Positions 10,091-23,562 of a stretch of DNA of 64,000 nt are shown in pieces. The position numbers and the translations under genes were made by a program. The number at the start of each line of letters is the position of its first letter. Positions within the stretch are counted from its first letter, which is position 1. The notes under the pieces are model-generated. The model did not search any database, had not been told where the DNA came from, and saw only the letters and a list, made by a program, of their open reading frames with translations. Source of the DNA: Cladopsammia gracilis (taxonomy: Eukaryota; Cnidaria; Anthozoa; Scleractinia; Dendrophylliidae); the NCBI GenBank assembly GCA_022457155.1, contig JAJGOT010000911.1:1-64000 (forward strand). Direction: 5' to 3'.

Positions 10091-10389
10091 ATAATATGCG
10101 ACAAGTGAAAACGAACATTGACATAAGCATAAGATTGATCCTTATGCTTGTGCGTATGCTTAAAGCTTAAAGGGACACTGTCTCGGCTGAAATTTCGTGT
10201 TTTCATGATTATGACCAGGAGCTTGCTTTAAGATTACTTTATTATCTTAAAATAGGAAGAAAAACAAAGCGCCAAGAGTGATGAACGCAACGAAAAAGGA
10301 ACTAAAAGACAAAACAACGACTAAAAAACTCAAAATTCCTCCAGAATGAAAACTTTTTATGACAACCTGTCACAAAATAAAAATTCATG

Positions 10390-11060
10390 AACTGGTGCCG
10401 TATTCACGAGGGCATCCTAAGTACTAAGAGCCTCCTAAGACATAACTTCTAGGAAGACTGCTATTCACGAAGACCTCCTATTGTGAGACGTGTCCTATAA
10501 TGTAAGCGTCAATAGACTGCACTCACGAGCCAATCAAGGCTCCAAAGGAGGACGAGACTTCATTCGTGAAAGAAAGAGCTGTCACCCTATTAATACTCAT
10601 TACAAGTAGTGTGCGACGCAGAAAAGATAACATTAAACGTCGTGGCAAAATGGCTGAATTCGATTCCTCGGCAATGTTTATCCAAGCCCGTTTTTTTTTT
10701 TCTAGTTTTGTGGTTTGGGCAACATTGTAATATGAATTAAATATGACTTGTTTGCGATATGCCGCTCCTTCTGCTAAAGCCGATTTCTCTTGGCTCGTAA
10801 AATTAGGCTTTCTTTTCTTTGCATCACACATGGTGGAAGCAAATGTACGAACTCAGTAATCCTTCAAATTGCGGTACTTATTATTTACAATCACGATTTG
10901 AGAAAATCTGATTGGCTTATCTATTGCAATCGATAATTTTCAGGGACTAGTAAACTTAGGAGACGCCTAAGTTGTGCGTATAAAATATCGTTCGTGAATA
11001 TCACAAACATCACCCAAGTTATATTTTAGGATATATCTTAGGTAGAATTTCGTGAATCCA
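10390..11060. mobile_element. Harbinger-like non-autonomous element
   Basis: Both ends contain an ATTCACGA block in inverted orientation (GTATTCACGAGG near 10,400; TTTCGTGAATCCAGCCCC near 11,050) next to CCTAAG/CTTAGG-rich subterminal sequence. The interior carries a Myb/SANT-like frame (10,523-10,831). PIF/Harbinger elements encode such a protein beside the transposase; the transposase is absent here. Confidence 0.5.
10523..10831 (-). pseudogene. Myb/SANT-like DNA-binding protein fragment
   Basis: The N-terminal segment KKRKPNFTSQEKSALAEG followed by WINIAEE matches the trihelix Myb/SANT-like domain found in the second gene of Harbinger transposons and in host proteins derived from it. The first 65 residues are convincing. 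The sequence after ILPRR does not continue the domain, so the frame is probably broken there. A role in binding transposon ends is known for the family; this copy looks inactive. Confidence 0.5.
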
Positions 11061-11263
11061 GCCCCTGTAATCTACTTCAATCCTTGTTATCCTGCACTTT
11101 GTGTCAAAACTACTGCTTCTGTTATGCTCTATAAAAGCTTTTTATCCAATTTAGTTGTATGTTTGGTGTCATTTCGGCGGAACAGTGTCCATTAATCGTG
11201 ATTGAACACGCATGCGCGCTTTAACTCTAAAGAGGGACCACAGTCAGTGACACCTGAACCGTG

Positions 11264-11621
11264 TGCAGTGCGGAAGACCTTAGATAACAACGGTCTGGAC
11301 CACCTCGGACTCTTATTGATAATTGTACAACGTATATTCGACACTTAGAATTTTATTTTCAATAAACTTTTAAGAGTAAAAAAAAGAAAATCTAAAACCC
11401 CCACTCAGGATTGAACCTGTGATCTCAGCTAGTCTTAGACTTACATAGCCTACCGTACCACTGTACCACCTAGCTTCTCGGGCTGCTTAGGCCTAAATTT
11501 AACTATATAAACTGCTAACCCCAACCTCAACTGCAAGCTAACCAGTTACTCCGTTATATAAGTCTCAATAAGACGTCTGAGATGGTCCAGGCCGTTGTTA
11601 TCTAAGATCTTCCGTGCAGTG
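11264..11621. repeat. Inverted-repeat unit enclosing a tRNA-like sequence
   Basis: Arms at 11,264-11,320 and 11,563-11,621 are imperfect inverted copies (TGCAGTGCGGAAGACCTTAG versus TGCACGGAAGATCTTAG in reverse). Between them, about 11,397-11,480 on the minus strand has an A-box-like GGTGGTACAGTGGTACGG and a B-box-like GGTTCAATCC, but it does not fold as a tRNA. It reads as a tRNA-derived SINE remnant inside or beside a MITE. Confidence 0.55.
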
Positions 11622-11639
11622 CAACCGCCGAATTTCATT

Positions 11640-14099
11640 ATTATATTTAACAAAAAGGTTTTAATTGGCCATTATATGTCCTGTGATATTTGTTTGTCGC
11701 CATAGCACAGTCAAAACGAGGTGTGGAATTACGTGGAATCGAGTAATTCCATAATTGTTTTGACGGTGCTACATGTATGGTGTCAAAAATTATTTACCAG
11801 AGGACGTACAATATCAGTTGCCTGCTTAAATCTATTTTACCATAACAAGAAACATTTTTCTTAGAGCTATCATGTTCAATCTGGCCTCAAAATCCAGAAA
11901 TTGAACTTAAAAAAAGGAATCGAGCGCCCTGAAACTTTGATCATCACGGAAACGTTTGATTTCACAGACAAGAATACGAAGTAAACTTTTAAGTCATTTA
12001 AGTCATTTACTTACCTTTCTTCCCACCTCATAATGACCGTATTTTCCTCTGTGGTAGTGACGAAAGTTTGCTGAAAGTAGTTTAGCGTTTTGCGTCCTCT
12101 TTCGACTTGAATACGTTTGCCATGTTTTCAAGGTCCTCAAGTCCACAACCGACCCAAATTCTGCTCCAAGCGTTTGAGCTTTGACAAGTGTGGATTTTTC
12201 AGCAATGGCAAATGTAATATTTGATTAGAAACGGCGACAGTTCGCCGAAATAGACGGAGAAAGCAGCTATCTTGGAAACCACCCGGCTGAATTTCTTTCT
12301 GAAGCCAAAATCATTTGTTTTCCCGCGCGCTAGAGGCGGGTGGCGTCATCGATAACGTCATTCATGGTATGAACAACATAGTGTAAACAATAGCTCTTAG
12401 CCAATGAGTGCGCGGGAAATTTTACAGTTATGGTAAAAAGGGTAACTAATTCGGACGTCAAAACGCATTATAGTTTTTACCACAGACGAAGTGAGAAACG
12501 TGAAAAGCAGAATTAATCGAAATCAGTTACTCGAGGGCTTAATGAATATTTCTGGTGAAGGTTGTTAGTTAATAGTTAGATACTATTGAAGATAAAAATG
12601 TTACATTTTTTACCTTCACCCTTTCTGCTGCTTTTGTTGTTGTTATGATTTATTTGAAAGATCACGCCCTGATTTATCTGAAAGGTCACTTTGATGATAC
12701 GATATTTACCTTCATATTCATCTTTATAGGTAACATTTGAAGGGACGATTGGATCTAGATATACTAGTGATGCAGCCATCGATGACGTATTAATTACTAA
12801 TGGCAGCTGTCCAGGTTAGTCCGCCCCAGATGAGGGTCCTCGATAAAATATGTTTATATTTCCAACCAATGGATGGCATGAATAAAGTGAGAATATATAC
12901 TCAGGTATGATATTATATGGACAGCAAACGTTAAACAAGGAATATAGGGAAACACACAATATATTTGTATGAGAACGCAAAATAAAACCAATACCGTGAA
13001 GGAGGTTTAGATACCCAGTCTTTATTTGCATAGATTCTGGCGATTTTATCCCCTGATATTCTCCGCATTTAATGCACCTTTTTCATTGTTTTGAACAGGT
13101 TATTATTTGTAACAAGAGGCTCCTAGCAGCCTATACTCATGCGCATGCGTAAGAGAGTTTTATCATATACTTTAAACATGATAAGAAGATGTTCGACATG
13201 GAGAAGAGTTACTCCTTTCATTCAGTCATAGTTCCTGCAAACCACCTTGTTTACTATTGAATATTTTGCAAATGAAGGCTGTACCACAATGAAGCCAGTG
13301 ATTCTTCTGAGTCTTATATATACCTAACGTGAACATTAGTAATGTAAGTAGGGGGTTGTAGGAGACGCTGTCGTGACACTTCAGTAACGCTGTTTTACCG
13401 GAAGTGGGAGTACCGGAAGCAGGAAGTGTAAATGGCAAAGCTATGAACCGGAAGTACACAATTAAAAATATGCGTGCATAAATTTGCATGCAAAATCGTG
13501 ACAAAAAATAAAAATAATAAAAAAGAAAAAGAAAAAAAGAAAAACGATGGGCATTGCGCATGAGTAATAACCCACATAAATGCTCAATAAAATGGAACAA
13601 CAGGTCGTTCCACATCAGTGACCACAGTAATGACCTACTGTTCCACTTCAGTGATTTTCTAGAATCTTCTCAATTTAAAAAATCAACATAATTTATTAGT
13701 ACCCACAACACCCCTGACAAATACCATTTCATCTACATGTCAACAAAATGAACAGGACATCTCTCTGGAAAAACAACAAACGCTCTGTATCCCCTGTATG
13801 TAGGTTTTAGGGTGGCCCGCTCCCTTTTATAAATCGAATTTTTGGCATGTAAGCGTTAACCGATTTTGTAAGTTTTGGTAGGGCGATAAAGGAGTCTTCA
13901 AATTATACAGGACTTTAAATTTTAGTGCATATAAGATAAGCGATTAAAAGTTACAAGTGGTTTTAGAAAACCCCGTTTTTTTTTAAGAAAACGCGAACAT
14001 CGAACAAGGGGCGCTATCTTAAGATCGAAAATTAGGTGGTACAATGAAAATAGACACTGCAAACAGGGAACCACAAGCCAAATAAAACAAGATGCTAAC
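11640..14099. other. No gene seen
   Basis: AT-rich spacer. A short hairpin occurs near 11,705-11,770 (CAGTCAAAACGAGG...TTGTTTTGACGGTG). Open frames here are low-complexity or lack any motif. Nothing else can be supported. Confidence 0.6.
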
Positions 14100-15356
14100 A
14101 ACTATGTTACAGGAAATCCTAGCCGAGTGCCTGTCTTTCTATATGAATTTATATACTACAAACGCAAGCTCACACTTTTCAGCCATGAAAATGACACGAT
14201 CCTGAACGAGGAAAAAGAACAAAATAACTGTGAAGGCCCCTCAGCAGAAACAAAATGCCTTGCAGCTCTGAGAACTATAGAAAATGGGAAAACACAGCTC
14301 CGACGGGTTACCAGCTGAATTTTATCAGGTTTTCTGGAAAGATATTTCCAAAATACTTATAAGAGCACTCAACTTTTTATACCATGCGGGTCAAATGTCC
14401 ATTACTCAGAGAAGGGCATTATCAAACTCATTCCCAAGAAAGACGCGGATCCGCACTACATCAAAAACTGGAGACCATTAACCCTTCTCAACTGTGATTG
14501 TAAATTAGCTGCAAATTATATCGCAAATCGCCTGAAAATGTTCTTTTCGATCTAATCAGCTATGACCAGACTAGCTTCATTAAAGGTAGATTTATAGGTG
14601 AAAACATTAGACTAATAGACAGCGTTATTCATTTTGCAAAAGAAAAAACATTCCCGGACTGCTCTTATTTCTCGATTTTAAGAAAGCGTTTGACACGATA
14701 GAATGGCCTTCCATTACACGAACGCTTCAATATTTTGATTTTGGTCCTACTTTGATAAACTGGGTCAAGTGTTTTTACAGCAACATACAAAGCTGCGTCT
14801 TGAATAATTGATGGACGAGTAGTTATTTTTTTTTTTAAGTCGAAAAATTAGGAGTTAGGCAAGGCTGCCCTTTATCTCATTATCTTTTTATTCTCTCGGT
14901 GGAAATTCTAGCCAAAGCAATTAGGGAATCCGTGTGAAGCAGGAAGAAATTAAACTAAGTCAGTACGCAGACGACACGACTTTAATTCTCGACGACAGAC
15001 ACTCTCGGCCGCCCTTAGTGTGCTCGAAGACTTCGGCGAGACTTCTGACCTCAAGCTTAACACCAAGAAAACAGAAGCTCTCTGGATCGGTTTGAAAAGC
15101 GGTAGAAATGAAATTCTTGCTCCTGAAAGAAATTTTAGATGGCAAAAAATAAAGTAAAATATCTTGGAATACAGTTTTCTGTAGACCCTGACACTACTGC
15201 CTTCTTAAATTACAAGGAAAAATTGGAAAAAATAAGAATCGTACTTAAAAACTGGAAATACTAAAAAATAAATAGTACTAAAAAGCTTAATTGCTTGTCA
15301 AACTGTTCACATTTCTGCGCCTCTCTGCACAAACGAGTTTATAATCAAAGAGATAA

Positions 15357-15390
<34 letters not shown>

Positions 15391-15619
15391 ACGAAGTGCC
15401 TAAAAATAACCGGCTTATATTCCACATGGGCGAGGTTGACTGCCCAATGACAAACAAACTCTTTTGTGCAATGCATATATCGGAATGTCTTTATATGTGT
15501 GGAGAACAATAGAATAAAAATGCTGAACGTACGCACTGGGATTTCGACGTGGTAAATTCGTACAGAACAAAAATGTTTTGCGTCGTGTCTGAGCTTTATT
15601 TATTTCAAGATCAGAAGAT

Positions 15620-15811
15620 ATGAGTGATTCAGCAGACGACTTGTTTCTTACTCGGAACAGTTTCAGTGGTTCGTTAAATGTAAGCAGTAAGCTAGACGCG
15701 GAGCTCGCGACTGAACAACCTCAAGGTGCTCATGATAACGCGCAGTTTAGCGTTGCAGAAGTGACTGAGGTGTTGTTCGAAGATGCCAAGCAATGTCAAG
15801 ATATCGCAGCA
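15620..15811 (+). CDS. Isolated exon-like frame of unknown origin
   Basis: The ATG starts a frame of 64 codons that stops being protein-like exactly at a strong splice donor (GCA|GTAAGTA, GT at 15,812). The encoded segment begins MSDSADDLFLTRNSFS and is acidic and serine-rich with no known domain. It sits in DNA (about 15,345-16,130) that interrupts the LINE, and no matching downstream exon is visible. It may be a captured host first exon or part of an unrecognised transposon. Confidence 0.35.
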
Positions 15812-15969
15812 GTAAGTAGAATCCAGTAATCCAGTATTTCGGAACGATCGTCGTCTGTTTTCAATTTAACAAATTCCTCGGTTGTGTTCAAAATGTAAGA
15901 ATCCTTAAAGTTGGTGACAAATTTTTCTTGCTTTGCTGTTATTTTTGTTTGCAACTTTGGGTGTTGAGA

Positions 15970-16035
15970 GGGGAATATGTCAGGGGAATATGTCAGGGGA
16001 ATATGTCGGGGGAATATGTCGGGGGAATATGTTGA
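15970..16035. repeat. 13-bp minisatellite
   Basis: About five tandem copies of GGGGAATATGTCA or GGGGAATATGTCG, immediately downstream of the isolated exon. Confidence 0.85.
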
Positions 16036-17646
16036 GGTGAATATATTCCATTGTTTTGCTATTGTTTCAGCCCCGCATTCCCCTGTAACAATCAAAAGCC
16101 GCCACCAGCTTTTCAGACAGTTGATAATTAGCGGGGACTACTCAAGATAATCCCCTACGAGAACAAAGGAAACCAAGCCATGTGGAATATAAGCTATTTT
16201 ATCTGTTTCTATGGAATGCAAAAATAATAAAATAGAACGCGATATAATGATAAATAACAAGGCCTTGAAGGTATCATGGATTAAAACATATTTTGATACT
16301 GACAACCATGGCAAATGGAAATTGTTTTTTTTATATTCAACTTAAGCGGTTTGGCTATGGCTTCCTTCTTACAGGCAGTCTTAATGAAAAAGATACAAAA
16401 AAGAATTTTAATGCAACAGACAACTTCTTAAAGGAAAATTTTCAAAACAAATTTTGAAGAGAAATTAACATCTGAAAGGCAGTTTCTTGAAAACAGTCTA
16501 TGGTTCAACTCCTTGGTGCGAATTAACGATGCCCCATTTTTTTTACAAGGAATGGGAACGCAGAGTTATTAAGGAAATAAAACACTTAAAAGATAGTAAT
16601 AACAATTTTTTTACCTTTCAAGAGCTGCAGAAACTTTCAACATTCATAACTTCTTTAATATGTATTCAAACGCCATCAAACTTTATGACTTTTCCTACAA
16701 TTTTTCTGGCGACAATTTCATATGACAATTGATTACATGACTTGATGTTTCCATGGCAACAAGATTTTGACAGCCTTGTTTATTAAAATTTGCATATCTG
16801 TACCTTTGAATGAAGAAAAACAATTTTCACTGGTATAACTTTTATATTTTTATGTCATTTAGCGTTTATTTATTAGTTGATTAATTTTGAGTCAATTTGG
16901 ACGGTTTTTAAGAGGTTTTAGAAATGTCAGAAATCCAAGATGGCGGATCCAATATGGCGGCCGTATAACTAATTATCTAATAACTACGTCATATCACGTC
17001 ATCGTTCCATTGTGCGGACCGCAAAGGAGACAGTTTTGGACGTACCATGTACCTTCTTGGCTTCATTGTCATAGCCTTAATGTTCTTGAAGTTACGAGGG
17101 GGGCTCAGGAACTCAAAAAAAGCCCAGGCTGAATAGGGTTAACATACTTAGGACTTATTTCTGCCTTAAAAACTCTCCGGAGAACAAGTAACCTACGCGA
17201 CCTCACAGATAATGACAATGAATATGAAAGCTTCTTGACCAAATTGATCAAATCTCAAAAATCAAATAGACTCGTGTATGATAAACTTGTTGCGAAGAAG
17301 GCCTCTGCCCCTACTCTTAGCCAACAGAAATGGCTTAAAGATTGTAGTTTGAAGCAAAACGATGTAAACTGGAGAGCGCTGCTTACCTACTAAGCACCGG
17401 CAAAACGTTATGAATTCCAGTTTAGACTTCTGCACAGGAGATTACCGACACATGACTTTTTAGCTAAAATACGAATAAAAGAGAACCCCTGTGCTCTTTT
17501 TGTCAAGGAGAATGCGAAAAACTAATTCACTATTATGGAGTTGCCCTACAACAACACTTTTCTGGGAAAGCGTAATAGCGCGGCTAAGGGCCTTTCAAAT
17601 CATTGAAGATGATTTCTCTTTGGATATATCTCTGGCACTGGGCTTA

Positions 17647-17934
17647 CTGCGCCTTTCAATAACATGCGGAATTTGAAATTCAAATTTCCACCAACAGTTG
17701 CGTTTTACACTGCCGTCAATCATCTTAGCTTACCTCTCAGGAAACAGATCTTCACTTCAATGAGGTCAAAAGGTCACTTCCGTGCATTATGATTGGTAGA
17801 TTTCGATCCGTTTTGTTTGTTTCTTTTTTACATGGTCCGTTGGCTTTCGTATTAATTATGATTGACTACAGGGAATAACGCAACTGTTGGTGGAGATTTG
17901 AATTTCAAATTCCGCATGTTATTGAAAGGCGCAG
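17647..17934. mobile_element. 288-bp MITE with about 55-bp TIRs and TA target duplication
   Basis: CTGCGCCTTTCAATAACATG at the left end is inverted at the right end (CATGTTATTGAAAGGCGCAG), and the arms extend about 55 bp. TA flanks both sides (17,645-17,646 and 17,935-17,936), typical of Tc1/mariner-type insertions. It splits the Tx1/L1-like LINE, whose reading resumes directly afterwards. No coding sequence. Confidence 0.8.
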
Positions 17935-18369
17935 TAAAACCTGATTCATCAAAATTTCATTACCAGGTTATATTTTTGTTTTCTTGTAGCCAGACACTTC
18001 ATCTGGCTCTGTAAAACGAAAGGTTTAACTACATCACCCTACGGTTTTCTTAAATACCTTAAGTCGATCCACAGTATACACGTTCACGGAATTGCAAACC
18101 AACCCTTACCTAAGGAATGGGCATTCCTAAACGGCATCACCTAAAAAACTCTGACTCTTTCCAAGCAACCTCCCTTACGCCCCTAATACCTTTCACTCAT
18201 GCACAAACAGCCTCTTCTTTTTAACGGAATGCGCTGCCTCTAAAACCTTTTAGCTACTTCCATTGTTTAACTAATATAAAGTCTTTCTCTTCGCCTCACC
18301 CCTTATTTTCTTTAATTATTCGTTTTTTGTAGTTTCTCATTTTTTTCTCTTTATTGTTACTCAAAATGT

Positions 18370-21300
18370 GTGCATAAGATAATTTTGTTAAATCACGCCG
18401 CTCTTTGTAAAACTATAATACATAATTGCCACGCGTTTATAATTCGATCAGTTCATGGTCTTAATGTGTCAGCTATCCAATCTTTGTGGCTTAGGGATCA
18501 ATATGATTCAAATGATGTAGAGCAATGCAATTCATTAAACATAGGTAGAAGCCAGGAATCCACGAAACAGCAATCTAGCTCATTTAAATTCGAAATCAGA
18601 AGCATTAAACGGGCAAATGTTCTTATAAGTCATTTAAATATAAATAGTATCCAGAATAAATTTGAAGATCTGAAACTATTTAACAACAAGCTCAAGTCAC
18701 AGATAATTGTTATCACGGAAACAAAAATTGATGAAACGTACCCTAATTCCCAATTCCAGTTGAATGGTTATGACCTGTACAGAAAAGATCGGAAAAAAGG
18801 AGGAAGAGTGATGGCATTTATTTCGTCGTGGCTACCATAAAAAAAGATCACACTATCAATGACTTATAAGACACTGGAAGTTCTTGGAGTTGAAGTTAAA
18901 ATAAACAATAATGACGTTCTTGTTATTGGGATCTACAGACCACCAAAAACCATCGGTGAGAACTACTATAATAAATTAGAGGATGAACTACATGCTTTAA
19001 CTATGTGGGCAACCCAGGAAAAATAAACTGTAATTATAACTGGAGATTTAAACCTTGACAGAATGAATCCCAATCGGAGAGAATGTAAGATTCTAACAGA
19101 TCGGGAAGAGGTGTATGAACTAGAATGCCTGATCAAGGATCCTACACGCATTACAAATTCTTCAGAAACATTAATTGACGTCATTCTTACAAATAAACCG
19201 GATTTGTTTGAACAAAGTGGTGTGGTTTTTTTCAGAAATTAGTGACCATGGTTTAGTTTATGGTCTAATGAAAGAGAAAGTTCATCAGCACCAAAGCAAA
19301 ACTATTACCTTCAGAAGTATCAAAAATCTGGATGTGGAAAAGTTAAACGAAGACTTGCAAACAGCTCCGTGGCACGTTGGTGATGTATTTGATGACATTG
19401 ATGACATACACTTTTTCTGGCAATCACTTTTTACACAAGTAGTGGATGAACATCATCCACTAAAGCAAAAAAAGAAAAAGTTCGATCAAAAGATATTCCC
19501 TTCATGACTAAGGATTGGAAGGAGGCTATCAAGAAAAACAGGAAATACGCTAAGCTATTCGCAAAAAACAGAAGCGTGGAAAATGTTGAACTGACAGAAG
19601 AAGAAATGGAGAAACATAGCCACATCCTATAGACGTAAAGCTATTAGAGAATACTGGTCAAAAATTTCAGTGGACCTTGGAAGAAATCCCCAGAAGTATT
19701 ATAACACATTTAAGCCCATTTTAGGGAAAGGAAAAACAAACAGCGTCAACAACAAAATAAATATCAAGACAGAAGTAAATCACTTAGAAACTGACCTAAA
19801 GAAAGTTGCAGAAGTGATGGCTAATTACTTTACAGCAACGGCAGATGGTATTGGTGTTGGGAATGAAGAGTTCAACGAATGTAAATTTGACACACATGAG
19901 AGTGTTGTCTCTATTGAAAAAGCAATGGTTGGAAATAGTAAATGTTTTCAGTTCAGAAAGATAAACCAGATCGAAGTGAAAGAACTATTGGATAAACTAA
20001 ACGTGTCGAAGGCAAAGGGTCCGAGTTTATTTTCTCCAAAACTATTGAAATTAGCCATCCTGGCATTGCACCATCTATGACCAAGCTTTTTAATACCATT
20101 GTTTATTTGAAAAGTTGACCCAAAGCATGGAAAAGTGGTGAGTGGGTCCCTGTGTATAAAAAGGGTGACAAATCTGATGTTAAGAACAACAGACCAGTAA
20201 TAGTGCTGGATTCAGTCGGCAAAGTATTTGAACAATTGATATGTAAACAAATTGGTCAACATTATGACACTGTACTTTCACCATATTTATCTGCATATCG
20301 CAAGACCCATTCCTGTGAAACAACCATGATAAGATTAGTAGAAGACTGGAAATTTTCACTAGATTGGAATTTGAGTGTAGGGGTCTTATCAACAGCTATG
20401 TCAAAAGCATTTGATTGTTTGCAGCATGCACTTATGCTGAAAAAACTTCAAGCGTATGGATTTGATGATATGGCCATATACATACTAAGATCATATTTTA
20501 AGCACAGATTAAATAGAGTTAGATTAGGTTCTATAGTAAGTGATTCGCAACATGTCAAAAGGGGATGTCCCCAAGGCTCTTCTGTTGGACTACTAATGTG
20601 GAATTTGTATCAAAATGATTTATTACACTTTGTCAAAGGCGTTGACTTTTCAATGTATGCAGATGACCACCAGCTTTATGTGTCTGATAATTCTATAAAT
20701 GCTGTTGAAGAAAAGCTCAATGCCAATGGAGAAATTGCATCACAATGGCACAAAAATAATTTTCTCCAAGGCAACAAAGATAAGTACAACGCGATGCTGC
20801 TATCTCCTGTTAATAATGAATCCATTAATGTTCACATTGATGGACAAGATATTACCAACTGTAAAAACCTCAAATTACTTGGTATCACAATAGACAGTGA
20901 TCTTATGTTTAGGTCACATATACAAGAGATCTGCATAAATACAAGTAAGAAGATTGAAGTCCTGTCACGTTTAAAGAATATGATTTCTATAGAAATTAAA
21001 CATCATTTGTATAAACATGCAATTTTACCCAATTTGACATACTGTCATGTAGTTTGGAAATTCTGTACAAAATCAGATCGAAGAAAACTTGAAAGGATTC
21101 AAGAGCGTGCTCTCCGCATTGTATTTAGAGAAAAATCTGCCACATATGAAGAACTCCTCAAGAAAGCTGGACTAACTACTCTATACAACCGGAGGCTTCC
21201 TTCAAGATATAGCTATAATGATGTATAAAGTGAAACACAAATTATTGCCCCGTTATGTTGTGGATATTTTTGAAGAAAATGAAACCAGATATCAGCTTCG

Positions 21301-21424
21301 TAATGAAAATGACTTTAAGATACCAATATTTCAATCTGTGAGATATGGGAAACACTCTTTAAGATACCAAGGTCCATATCTGTGGTCTAAATTATCTCGT
21401 GTAGATACATGTGACCTCTCATAG
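18370..21424 (+). pseudogene. Jockey/CR1-like LINE ORF2 (endonuclease and reverse transcriptase)
   Basis: The endonuclease domain begins near 18,620 (ISHLNINSIQNKFEDL, then ITETKID), with GIYRPPK and GDLNLDR blocks beyond a stop at 18,838. The reverse transcriptase spans about 19,990-21,000: KKGDKSDVKNNRPV, AFDCLQHAL, CPQGSSVG and active site MYADDHQLY (YADD at 20,656-20,667). Frameshifts or stops occur near 18,838, 19,025, 19,240, 19,505, 20,080 and 21,220. The C-terminus is cut at 21,412 by the Ginger-like element and resumes at 29,822 (NIFIKNIRRRNLVD, CQLCSF). Confidence 0.85.
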
Positions 21425-21429
21425 GAAAA

Positions 21430-21790
21430 CGATACTAACGGATAGCTGTTCGAACCGGTTATACCGTTCACTTGCCGTTCACCTGCCGTTAACGAACAGT
21501 AGGAGGCCGTTCGAACGGCTGCGGCTAGCCGTTCACTTAAAATATTCAGCCGTTCGAACGGCAAGGGTCATCCGTTCACTTAAAATATTCAGCCGTTCGA
21601 ACGGCAAGGGTCGCGCGTTCACTTAAAATATTCAGCCGTTCACGAAAAATATTCAGCCGTTCAAACGGCTTAAGTTAACTGTTCGGAAAAAAAAAATTCG
21701 GCGGTTCAAATAAATCTTCACCCGTTCGAAACGTTGTTTAACATCCGTTCAAGCGTTTAACAACGCTTCGGCAAATTCGTCTAACGGATA
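21430..21790. repeat. Left outer subterminal GCCGTTC repeat tract
   Basis: About 15 irregular occurrences of (A/G)CCGTTC or its complement, with ACTTAAAATATTCAGCCGTT repeated several times. The mirror tract is 29,580-29,790, duplicated at 47,045-47,260. Confidence 0.8.
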
Positions 21791-23290
21791 GCTTGATAGT
21801 TTCGAAAAGGAACAGCTTCCGAGAATAATTATTTTTCAGATTGTACCGACAGTCAATAAATTATTCAGAGCGCTAGAGCTTTGGAAACATTTTGCCGACT
21901 CAGGAAATAATTGCGCTGTATGATCTTTAATAATACATGTAAAACAGCTAGTTTTTCTCTCCCAGAATGTCATCGAGCATCTGTTTGGCCAGACACGGGC
22001 GAGATTCAAGCCAGACAACAGTCCCGCTCTTAAAATGAGCAAGAATCAAGCGACGAATGTTTTTCTCACTTAGATGGAGATCACGCGGATGGATCGATGG
22101 AACGCTCGCGAAACCAAACGCGTCTTATGTTTATTCCCAGCCCGAAGACACTCCAAACTTTCTGTGATGTTTTAGCGCGGTGGAATACTTCGATATGAAG
22201 AAAGAAAACAGACACTTTCTTAGAAGTTTATATAAAAACTTGAGACTTTCGCTTGTGCCAGCGTGTTTTCAGGTTTCAAATTACTGTTTTGACATATGCA
22301 AATTCGGTGCACTTTTACCACTGTTCCCAAGGGACCGCCAAGCACTAGCTAGTTATGTCTTTTTTACCGACAACTACAACAAACTTCAAAGGGTTTAATT
22401 TTTATTTTCTGCCTACCAAACGTTCCCTACCGTCTTTAATTTCGATTATAATTTTTAGTTCCATTCAAGATTTATTTTAATAATAAGTAAACATGAAGTG
22501 CAGAAATAATTTTACACATGAATTTTGCGTGACTACTGCATTTGGGACTCCGGGCCAAAATAGCATAACCAATTAATGATTCACAAGCTGTAAATTGTAG
22601 AATTAGCTGTTCAGATGTTCAATTTTGATGACGATGTCTCGCGCGAATACACTCGACGACAAAGACACCGTTGTCGTATGCATATATAAGGATCAAATTC
22701 GAAGGAATTGGCGAATCGTGTCCATCGTTTGACAATAATTTGATAATTTCGAAAACAACTTGCAGCTACCAATTACCAAAGGTCACTAAACAGTCGAAAT
22801 CAGCGATGCCACCATGTTTGCGAAGAAATGGAGTTAATTGGCTTGATTGGCATGGTGATCCGCCCCACGGCACAATAAGTCGACTTGAGTTTCGATGGTT
22901 TTGCAGAAGTCTTACTTGAATCCTTTCAATTTGTCGACTTTAATGATATGCTAAGTCAAGTGCGTTCACTTTTTACTTGCCCAGTGTAAAGAGGCCCAAT
23001 TGTCGAAACAATCGCGCGATTGGCTGTCAGAGAGTGTGTAGCGTTTCCTGAAAATCGTTTGGTATGCAAATTACAGAAAAATGTTGTGCTTCGGTGAATA
23101 TGAGTTGCATGGTTTCAACTTTTACTCGACGTTCGATGCCCGTCGACAAACATATGTTTTTATCGTCGATTAAATAATGTTCTTGTTTAAAATGTAGCAA
23201 ATAGCGATCAATTTACTTGAAGAGTTTATATTTTTAGATCATAAAACATTTACGTTTTGATTTTCGCTGTCGGCAACTGAGTGTTTTCTT
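21791..23290. other. No gene seen (extra DNA in the left Ginger arm)
   Basis: This stretch has no counterpart in the right arm, so it is either insertion or sequence lost from the right arm. No frame shows a recognisable domain. Confidence 0.5.
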
Positions 23291-23364
23291 TTAATCGTTC
23301 GGCCGTTTGTTTCACTGCGAGTCGCTCGAAGTATTTTTTTTCTTTAGCCGTTCATCCGTTCACT

Positions 23365-23562
23365 GTGTTCTGTCGCACTTTGTAATAATCGTCGCACTTT
23401 GTAATAACTGTCGCACTTTGTAATAAAATTGTCGCACTTTGTAATACCTGTCGCACTTTGTAATAACAGTTGTCGCACTTTGTAATAAAAATTATCGCAC
23501 TTTGTAATAACATAAGCTGTCGCACTTTGTAATAACACGTTGTCGCACTTTCTAATAAGTTC
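23365..23562. repeat. 17-bp GTCGCACTTTGTAATAA array (left)
   Basis: Nine copies of GTCGCACTTTGTAATA(A) with 0-7 bp variable spacers. The mirror array, reading TTATTACAAAGTGCGAC, is at 29,382-29,572. The inverted arrangement at both ends of one transposon suggests transposase binding sites. Confidence 0.85.

Larger units (their letters stand above)
14100..18250 (+). mobile_element. Decayed Tx1/L1-like LINE with nested insertions
   Basis: Reverse transcriptase remnants appear in several frames: LPAEFYQVFWKDI at 14,299, a PHYIKNW-RPLTLLNCD block near 14,450, FDTIEWPS-like sequence near 14,690, and the active-site tetrad YADD at 14,964-14,975. The 3' region resumes near 16,150 and again at 17,140-17,680 (FQFRLLHRRLPTHDFLAKI), then continues beyond a MITE at 17,935. 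The C-terminal part resembles the LINE inserted at 52,955-54,647. Dozens of stops and frameshifts; not functional. Confidence 0.75.

Noticed and set aside
11397..11480. tRNA gene
   Set aside because: Promoter boxes are present, but no cloverleaf can be drawn. It is called tRNA-like only.
12576..13615. Several 60-130-residue minus-strand frames
   Set aside because: AT-rich, overlapping each other, low-complexity or without motifs; no support as genes.
23365..23562. CRISPR-like array
   Set aside because: The unit is only 17 bp, the spacers are 0-7 bp, and the array is mirrored at the other end of a eukaryotic transposon.
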